20,511 bases of DNA from Synergistaceae bacterium (GTDB lineage Bacteria > Synergistota > Synergistia > Synergistales > Aminobacteriaceae): positions 1 to 20,511 of the forward strand of contig JAFTBT010000048.1 in assembly GCA_017455085.1 (NCBI GenBank), given 5' to 3'. Below the pieces are notes generated by a model that saw only the letters and a list, made by a program, of their open reading frames with translations, was not told the origin of the DNA and searched no databases. The position numbers and the translations under genes are program-made. Shown here piece by piece: positions 15,389-20,511 of the stretch (positions are counted from its first letter, which is position 1; every line of letters begins with the position of its first letter).

Positions 15389-16468
15389 ATGGACAAGCGC
15401 AGAATTAACGAAATAGGTTTACGGTATGTAGAGAGCCTGAAACTCTATGAAGAATTTGCTGCAAGAATCCGCAACCTGATTCAGGACTTGGTGGAAGTCG
15501 AAGGTGTAGAGTTTTACGCGATAGAGGGCTGGGCAGAAGAACCCGCTGAACTTTTGCGTGTGCTGTCTACGCTGGACGAGAAGGATTTAGCCGGAGTAGA
15601 CCTCGTAACTGTGAGGGTATTGCTGCGATTTCCGGCGGATGTCCTCAGAATCGAAAAGCTCGTGAAAGCAGAATTTGACGTTGACCCTACGCGCTCCCTG
15701 CCGTCAGATTCCGGAGTACTCAGAGACCCGAGAAGATTCGGCTATCCCGCAGTAGTGTATATACTCTCACTCTCCAGATCACGCTCAACACTCAAGGAAT
15801 GGGAAAAGTACAAGACCCTCAGCTTCCGGCTCGAACTGCGCACAATGCTTCAGGAAGTGTGGGCTACGATTCTTCCGAAGGTCAGCCAGACGGTAGGCAC
15901 TGCCTCAGAAGAAGAATTTACCCGTGAATTATTCCTGTTGGGTGCAATGCTGGAGAAGGCCGACAAGGGATTCTTGACGCTGCGTGACGAGATCAAGGAG
16001 GAGTCTTTGCTTGTGCCGCAGACGAACATGCAGCCACATAAGCAGGAGATACCCGAAGCAGAAAAACTCTTCACCGATGAAGAACTGTATATGCTGTTTC
16101 GTGATGATGAGGCATTGCTTGGCCGGTGGAATGCTCTTGCACTTGAGGCTGGCTTTCCGGAGTTTACGCCTGATGCTGAGTATTTGCGGGAGAGCTTCGA
16201 GCATTTGTGCGGGATACTTCGTGCTGCGGGGATAGACACAATTTCGGAGGTCAGAAATTTTCTTGCGGACATGGAGAGCGACAGCAAGGGCCTTAACCAG
16301 TTACGGACTATTCACGATGCTTTCAAGGGCAATCACGAGTGGAGAGTAGATCCGTTTTCTGCGTTGTTCCTGCTGGTGCTGAATTTCAGGTGGGATGACT
16401 TGAAGGATAAGGACCTCGTGAATCTGAACATCAAGAAAGGCTCAGACAGAATCAGCGGCCAAGACTAA
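15389..16468 (+). CDS. RelA/SpoT synthetase-like protein lacking catalytic residues, with C-terminal helical domain
   Basis: 359 residues. Residues ~15-165 follow the layout of small alarmone synthetases: a helical start (YVESLKLYEEFAARIRNLIQ), GVDLVTVRVLLRFPADVLRI (compare DIxGIRVI-YFxxDV), FDVD...RFGYPAVVYILSL (compare FGYRSVHYVV), and YKTLSFRLELRTMLQEVWATI (compare FKGLKFEIQIRTLLQHAWAEI). Key positions differ: the EIQIRT glutamate is R147, the GYxSxH histidine is absent, and the RVK substrate motif reads GWA. I infer a non-catalytic relative. Residues ~170-359 are acidic and mainly helical, with no family recognised. It sits 12 bases after csaB and 25 bases before plsY, so it belongs to the envelope operon and might act as a nucleotide sensor or scaffold. 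The homology is by eye only. Confidence 0.65.
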   Translation: MDKRRINEIGLRYVESLKLYEEFAARIRNLIQDLVEVEGVEFYAIEGWAEEPAELLRVLSTLDEKDLAGVDLVTVRVLLRFPADVLRIEKLVKAEFDVDPTRSLPSDSGVLRDPRRFGYPAVVYILSLSRSRSTLKEWEKYKTLSFRLELRTMLQEVWATILPKVSQTVGTASEEEFTRELFLLGAMLEKADKGFLTLRDEIKEESLLVPQTNMQPHKQEIPEAEKLFTDEELYMLFRDDEALLGRWNALALEAGFPEFTPDAEYLRESFEHLCGILRAAGIDTISEVRNFLADMESDSKGLNQLRTIHDAFKGNHEWRVDPFSALFLLVLNFRWDDLKDKDLVNLNIKKGSDRISGQD

Positions 16469-16493
16469 GGCAGTAAAATTTTCCAGAGGGGGA

Positions 16494-17135
16494 ATGAATA
16501 ATACAATGCGAGACGTAATTTTATGGGCAGCAGCTTCGTACCTTATCGGGTCATTTCCGACCGGCTACGTGATCACAAAACTTTTCCACAGGGATGCAAA
16601 CGGCAAACGTGACCATCTCGACATCAGGTCTATCGGCTCCGGAGCAATCGGTGCTACAAACGTGGGGCGGGCTATGGGCTTCGGCTGGGCGAGGTTCACT
16701 GCGGTGTTCGACATGCTGAAGGGAGCATTTGCACTGTTGATGGCGGTGCATCTTGTGCCAGAAGAGTCCAGAGTCCTCATCATGGCGGTTGCGGCGTTGG
16801 GGGTAGTGATCGGGCATAATTATCCGGTGTGGCTGGGCTTCAAGGGAGGCAAGGGCATAGCGACAACTTACGGGACATTATTCTTCATATGGCCGTATGA
16901 GTCTTTTGCTGTGGTGCTGCTGTGCGGAGCTTTGTGGTATGTGCTGATGAAGACGACAAGATACGTTTCTGTAGCGTCCATGTTGTCGACGGCGGCAATG
17001 CCTGTAGGATTCGCGATGCTGGGTGCACCGAAGGAGTTCATCATCATCTCGGCGATACTTGCGGCACTGTGCGTGTTCAGACACCGGACGAATATAGTTA
17101 GACTCATACACGGCAACGAGAACCGCCTGAAGTAG
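16494..17135 (+). CDS. plsY: Acyl-phosphate glycerol-3-phosphate acyltransferase PlsY
   Basis: Integral membrane enzyme that acylates glycerol-3-phosphate with acyl-phosphate to give lysophosphatidic acid, the first step of phospholipid synthesis. The 213-residue protein has the three family motifs: SYLIGSFPTGYVITKL, IRSIGSGAIGATNVGRAMG and VIGHNYPVWLGFKGGKGIAT, with about five membrane segments. A short insertion (HRDANGKRDH) follows the first helix. Two starts are possible: ATG 16494, close to the GAGGGGG ribosome binding site, and ATG 16506, which lies 13 bases from it and gives a more typical N-terminus (MRDVILW). It is the last gene of the DUF5693-csaB run, ending before a strong terminator. 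Confidence 0.95.
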   Translation: MNNTMRDVILWAAASYLIGSFPTGYVITKLFHRDANGKRDHLDIRSIGSGAIGATNVGRAMGFGWARFTAVFDMLKGAFALLMAVHLVPEESRVLIMAVAALGVVIGHNYPVWLGFKGGKGIATTYGTLFFIWPYESFAVVLLCGALWYVLMKTTRYVSVASMLSTAAMPVGFAMLGAPKEFIIISAILAALCVFRHRTNIVRLIHGNENRLK

Positions 17136-17171
17136 CGTGTGCTGAAGAATATACCCTGAGAGAAAATATTA

Positions 17172-17204
17172 CCCCCTGTGAATCAGAATCACGGGGGCTT
17201 TTTT
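17172..17204. terminator. Probable bidirectional terminator between plsY and the aminotransferase gene
   Basis: CCCCC-T-GTGA pairs with TCAC-GGGGG (one bulged T), and a C plus six T residues follow on the plus strand. This is a strong terminator for plsY. On the minus strand the same stem is followed by TAATATTTTC, so it can also serve the convergent aminotransferase gene. Confidence 0.85.
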
Positions 17205-17261
17205 GTGCGTCAATACTTGCTGTTTACTTTCGGCAGCTTATTTTGTGGTGATACGGTGAAA

Positions 17262-18371
17262 TTATTTGCGGCAGCTCAGAATCACATCACATATCCGGTC
17301 TACAGTAGCAGAGTCTAAATCCGCATACATCGGCAGAGTCAAAACCCTTCTGCTCACGTGCAGGGCTGCGGGTGTCTCCATCACGTCAAATCTTCCGTGA
17401 AATGCCGTGAACGTGTTCGTCAATGGGTAGAAATATTTGCGGGCAATGATTCCGTTTGCGGCCAGTGCATCAAAAACTTCACCCCTGCTTGCGCCGAACT
17501 GCTGCTCCTCAAACACCACAGGGAAGTATGCATAATTTGGCTTCACGTGTTCCTGAACGGGATTCAGTCTCAAGCCCTCAACATTTCCGAGACGGGCAAA
17601 ATAGTGCGTATATACAGCCTTGCGCTTCTGGATCTCGCCGTCAACATGCCTCAGGTTGCAGATACCCATCGCCGCACAAAACTCGTTCATCTTTGCGTTT
17701 GAACCTACACTAACGACATCTTCAGGGCCGCGTATTCCGAAGTTCTTGAGTTCGTAGAGAGCTTCGCCCAGTTTCGCGTCAGAGTAGCAGACTGCTCCGC
17801 CCTCTATACTGTTGAAGACTTTCGTGGCGTGGAAGCTGAAGCATGAGGCATCACCAAAACATGCGGTGCTTTTGCCTTTGTAGGTCTCTCCGAAAGTGTG
17901 GCAGGCATCGTAAATTACCTTGAGCTCGTATTTCTTGGCGATCCTGTCGATTTCCTCAATGTTGCAGACATTTCCGTAGACGTGTACGGGCATGATTGCG
18001 CATGTTCTGTCTGTGATGAGGCGTTCGAGTTTTGTGGTGTCGAGCGTAAAGTCTTTGGGGTCTATGTCGCAGAAAACTGGGGTCAGGCCGTTGCGAATTA
18101 TTGCGTGTGTGGTGGAGGCGAATGTGAACGGGGTGGTGATGACTTCGCCTTGAAGATTCATAGCCTGTAGAGTGAGTTCAAGCGACATGTGGCCGTTGGT
18201 CATGAGCTCGATGTTTTCGACACCGAGATACTCGCAGAGCTGAGCCTGAAACTGTTTGTGTTTTGCGCCCATGTTTGTGAGCCAGTGGGAGGCGAATATG
18301 GGCTTGATTTCCTCTACATATTCCTCAAGTGGTGGGATTGACGAGCGTGTAACTAGAATATTTTCTGACAT
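17262..18371 (-). CDS. DegT/DnrJ/EryC1-type nucleotide-sugar aminotransferase (VioA-like)
   Basis: PLP-dependent aminotransferase of 369 residues, probably acting on a 4-keto-6-deoxy nucleotide sugar. The N-terminal VTRSSIPPLEEYVEEIKPIF and SHWLTNMG segments are those I associate with dTDP-4-amino-4,6-dideoxyglucose transaminases such as VioA (recall, not searched). TTPFTFASTTHAI, VIYDACHTFG (D155) and FSFHATKVFNSIEGGA with the PLP lysine K184 are all present, so it should be active. TAGGAGAG lies 8 bases before the ATG at 18371. It follows the glycosyltransferase by 26 bases and is probably in the same transcript. The exact sugar is not determinable from sequence alone. Confidence 0.88.
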   Translation of the reverse strand: MSENILVTRSSIPPLEEYVEEIKPIFASHWLTNMGAKHKQFQAQLCEYLGVENIELMTNGHMSLELTLQAMNLQGEVITTPFTFASTTHAIIRNGLTPVFCDIDPKDFTLDTTKLERLITDRTCAIMPVHVYGNVCNIEEIDRIAKKYELKVIYDACHTFGETYKGKSTACFGDASCFSFHATKVFNSIEGGAVCYSDAKLGEALYELKNFGIRGPEDVVSVGSNAKMNEFCAAMGICNLRHVDGEIQKRKAVYTHYFARLGNVEGLRLNPVQEHVKPNYAYFPVVFEEQQFGASRGEVFDALAANGIIARKYFYPLTNTFTAFHGRFDVMETPAALHVSRRVLTLPMYADLDSATVDRICDVILSCRK

Positions 18372-18397
18372 GCATAACTCTCCTAATCTTCTCAGAA

Positions 18398-19435
18398 CTA
18401 GAATCTGAATCTCTTCAACGCTGATATAACCTTCTTCGGTAAAAGGATCTTCGCTAACTTCTTGACAACCTTGTACGACGCATAAAACGGGAGTGCTGCA
18501 TACGCATACAACGGGATATTCTTCAGGCTGTATGACGGATCAAGGCCAGCATCCCTGATCACTGACTTGTGGAACTTTATGCGCCCCTTCAGTTCGTCCC
18601 ACAACAGGAAGACATACTTACTGCGGCATTTTTTCCCGAAGAAATGCTCGACCATCCTGTAGTTTTCCATGTGGTGCAAGACGAGTATGCAGTATTTCTT
18701 GTAGTCGTCAGTTCTGGCCATGTACGCACTCCAAGAATCTCCTTCATCTATGACTCTTCTGTGTGCTGCAAATTCCTCGCTGAAGTAATGGACTCTTCCC
18801 ATATTCAGGAACATTGTCAGATACTGCACATCTCCGTTGCTTTTAACACGTGTAAAAAAATCTATCTCTTCAGGAGTCATGACCAGGTAAAAATTTCTAT
18901 GCACACAGCTCGCAGTCTGATGCCTGACATCGAGATAGCTTCTGCGAGGATAATCCCCTGCGCCGGTTTTCGTGTACGGCCCCCTAAGGCTCTCATCGTA
19001 CTGGCTGTATTTGTTCACGGGCAATATATTGCTGTATACGGCTATGCAGTCAGGGTTCGCCTCCAGATAGTCCACCTGTATCTGCAATTTATGCTCATCT
19101 ATCCAGTAATCATCGCACTCACAGTGTGCTATATACTTGCCAGTGTAGTGAGGAACCACGAAAGGCATAAAAGACTTGCCTTGCTGGAAAATATTCTCCG
19201 GCTGAAGTATCGCAGTGATATTCGGGTTCTCCGCCATATATCTCCTGATAATATCCGCGCTCCCGTCCGGGCTTGCATCGTCATGAATAACTATGTTCAC
19301 CGGAAAATTCGTCTTCTGCATCAACACGCTCTGTATCGCTTCATCAATATATTTTGCGTGATTGTAGCAGAGCATGGACACAGTAACAGACGGAGGACGT
19401 TTGTCGCGTTCAAGAATTTCCTGAAGGGTAACCAC
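18398..19435 (-). CDS. Family 2 glycosyltransferase
   Basis: GT-A fold glycosyltransferase of 345 residues. PSVTVSMLCYNHAKYIDEAI, NIVIHDDASPDGSADII, HYTGKYIAHCECDDYWIDEH (metal/nucleotide-binding DD) and KLQIQVDYLEANPDCIAVYSN are the typical family 2 motifs. The C-terminal ~150 residues are less recognisable, with two short hydrophobic or basic stretches that may peripherally associate with the membrane. I start at GTG 19435, with AGAAAGGA 11 bases upstream. The frame runs to an ATG at 19480, but that codon sits in the apparent -10 element (19479-19484) and would not be transcribed. Substrate unknown; the adjacent sugar aminotransferase suggests surface glycan work. Confidence 0.88.
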   Translation of the reverse strand: MVTLQEILERDKRPPSVTVSMLCYNHAKYIDEAIQSVLMQKTNFPVNIVIHDDASPDGSADIIRRYMAENPNITAILQPENIFQQGKSFMPFVVPHYTGKYIAHCECDDYWIDEHKLQIQVDYLEANPDCIAVYSNILPVNKYSQYDESLRGPYTKTGAGDYPRRSYLDVRHQTASCVHRNFYLVMTPEEIDFFTRVKSNGDVQYLTMFLNMGRVHYFSEEFAAHRRVIDEGDSWSAYMARTDDYKKYCILVLHHMENYRMVEHFFGKKCRSKYVFLLWDELKGRIKFHKSVIRDAGLDPSYSLKNIPLYAYAALPFYASYKVVKKLAKILLPKKVISALKRFRF

Positions 19436-19478
19436 TAGTATAAATATCCTTTCTGTGAAAAGTTTGGGAATGTGTCTC

Positions 19479-19484
19479 ATTATA
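19479..19484 (-). promoter_or_regulatory. -10 element of the glycosyltransferase-aminotransferase pair
   Basis: A perfect TATAAT on the minus strand, about 44 bases before the GTG start and upstream of its ribosome binding site. No clear -35 is visible at 16-18 bases. Confidence 0.5.
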
Positions 19485-19503
19485 CAGCAGGATTAATGTT
19501 TGG

Positions 19504-19512
19504 TGCTATAAT
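19504..19512 (+). promoter_or_regulatory. Extended -10 promoter of the PEP carboxykinase gene
   Basis: TGCTATAAT is a perfect extended -10 (TGn plus TATAAT). Transcription would begin near 19519, about 50 bases before the ATG. The divergent -10 for the glycosyltransferase is only about 20 bases away, so the two promoters probably interfere or share control. Confidence 0.6.
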
Positions 19513-19568
19513 TACCCAATCACCACACACATTTTTCCATATGAAAAGAAAGGAGCAAAAATTTTCGC

Positions 19569-20511
19569 ATGTCAACTATCGGTTACTATGACCCCGAAAA
19601 CTTCAAGAAAGTTTATCATGCACAGCCCAGAACCACCATCGAGACACTCTTTTACGGCAACAATGTTCATCACGTTCAGGATCTTCACGAGGCCTACAAT
19701 CTCGCTAAGAACTCTCCCGGCACTATAGAGCTTACTGGTATGCCCATCTACAAACCTGAAGAGCAGGGACTCCCTATGGACGCAAACGTGCTGCTCTTCA
19801 ATGACGGAGGCATCTTCGGACGTACAGCCGCTGCCCGCAGAATCGTCGGCTACCCTGACGTTGACGTGGCCAAGTACTGCAAGATCATCCGTGAGGCCGT
19901 GTACAACATGCGCTACAGGAAACTCTACGAGGCAGACGCATATGTTGGACTCGATGAGGATTTCATGACTGCCGCACACATTATTTTGCCTGAGGGCTAC
20001 GAGAACAATCTCTACAATTGGATGATCAATTTCCAGTACGCCAACGAAGCATACAAGCCCCGTTACGAAGCATCACGCCCTGTGTCCGACCATGACGGAG
20101 ATATTTTCTTCGTAGCAGACCCCGACTGGCCGCACGGAGACCCCGAACTTCAGAAACAGTTCCCGCTCGGAATCGCCTTCTTCTCGCCGGAAGAGAACTG
20201 CGCAATCGTACTCGGACTTCGCTATTTCGGAGAGCTCAAGAAGGGCACACTGACCCTCGCTTGGGGAATCGCTGCACGTAACGGCTACGCATCATGCCAC
20301 GGCGGACTCAAACGCTACACCCTCAAGGACGGAAGCGGCAAAAAATTCGTCGTCGCGGCTTTCGGACTCTCTGGCTCAGGAAAATCCACCATCACACACG
20401 CAAAGCATGACGGCAAGTATGACGTTATGGTGCTGCATGATGACGCATTCGTCGTGAACGTCAAGGACAAGTACGCAATCGCCCTCGAGCCGACATACTT
20501 CGACAAGGTCG
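19569..20511 (+). CDS. pckA: Phosphoenolpyruvate carboxykinase (ATP-type), N-terminal part (cut by window end)
   Basis: Hand translation gives 314 complete codons, open to the right edge. The protein starts MSTIGYYDPENFKKVYHAQP and contains SPGTIELTGMPIYKPE, LTLAWGIAARNGYASCHGGLKRY, the kinase P-loop FGLSGSGKSTI (GLSGSGKS at 266-273) and VLHDDAFVV, the counterpart of the metal-binding DD of PEP carboxykinases. The enzyme interconverts oxaloacetate and PEP with ATP/ADP. In an amino-acid-fermenting anaerobe it could run in either direction. The N-terminal part differs from the E. coli enzyme and looks like a branch I associate with Clostridia and Synergistetes (recall). GGAG lies 13 bases before the ATG, a long spacing. 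About the last 40-45% of the protein is outside the window. Confidence 0.85.
   Translation, partial: MSTIGYYDPENFKKVYHAQPRTTIETLFYGNNVHHVQDLHEAYNLAKNSPGTIELTGMPIYKPEEQGLPMDANVLLFNDGGIFGRTAAARRIVGYPDVDVAKYCKIIREAVYNMRYRKLYEADAYVGLDEDFMTAAHIILPEGYENNLYNWMINFQYANEAYKPRYEASRPVSDHDGDIFFVADPDWPHGDPELQKQFPLGIAFFSPEENCAIVLGLRYFGELKKGTLTLAWGIAARNGYASCHGGLKRYTLKDGSGKKFVVAAFGLSGSGKSTITHAKHDGKYDVMVLHDDAFVVNVKDKYAIALEPTYFDKV

Noticed and set aside
18569..19438. 289-codon plus-strand open frame opposite the glycosyltransferase
   Set aside because: It lies wholly antisense to a gene with clear family motifs and has no ribosome binding site or recognisable domain.
19541..19591. 16-codon ORF (MKRKEQKFSHVNYRLL) overlapping the PEP carboxykinase start
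   Set aside because: No ribosome binding site precedes its ATG, and it simply reads through the carboxykinase ribosome binding site in another frame.

Overview
The window looks like chromosomal DNA of a member of the Synergistetes (Synergistota). The strongest clue is the last ~29 residues of the giant surface protein at 5412-10703 (SSSGGGC, then a hydrophobic stretch, then RRRRS). This matches what I remember of the Synerg-CTERM sorting signal, which is largely restricted to that phylum. A DUF5693-csaB gene pair and otherwise ordinary bacterial core genes fit. I saw no rRNA, tRNA, CRISPR array, insertion sequence or prophage gene.

Region 1 (1-4655, minus strand) is one compact operon in the order hisH-hisA-hisF-hisIE-hisK-cbiF-cbiG, and cbiG runs off the left edge. 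HisH/HisF form imidazole-glycerol-phosphate synthase, HisA and the fused HisIE carry out the preceding steps, and a PHP-type phosphatase dephosphorylates histidinol phosphate. Two anaerobic cobalamin genes follow with overlapping ends. Most junctions are ATGA/GTGA overlaps or ribosome binding sites that overlap the upstream stop, so translation is probably coupled.

Region 2 (4699-11132, minus strand) holds a Fic-family protein (4705-5301) and, upstream of it, a secreted protein of about 1,763 residues. The surface gene has a terminator after it. It is preceded by a promoter and a leader of ~390 nt that contains a 45-codon small ORF with an almost perfect ribosome binding site and three short hairpins with purine-rich GGA-containing loops.

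Region 3 (11216-17204, plus strand) runs tmcAL (tRNA modification), then an apparent envelope operon: DUF5693 membrane protein, csaB (polysaccharide pyruvyl transferase), a protein resembling RelA/SpoT alarmone synthetases without recognisable catalytic residues, and plsY (phospholipid synthesis). It ends at a strong terminator at 17172-17204.

Region 4 (17262-20511) has a minus-strand two-gene sugar cassette (family 2 glycosyltransferase, then DegT-type sugar aminotransferase) that converges on the same terminator. Divergently on the plus strand is the start of an ATP-type phosphoenolpyruvate carboxykinase gene with an extended -10 promoter, cut by the window end.

The least explained items are the degenerate RelA/SpoT-like protein inside the envelope operon, the structured sORF-containing leader of the surface protein, and the His/Asp-rich repeat linker inside HisIE. 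All functional calls are from reading motifs by eye; no database search was run.
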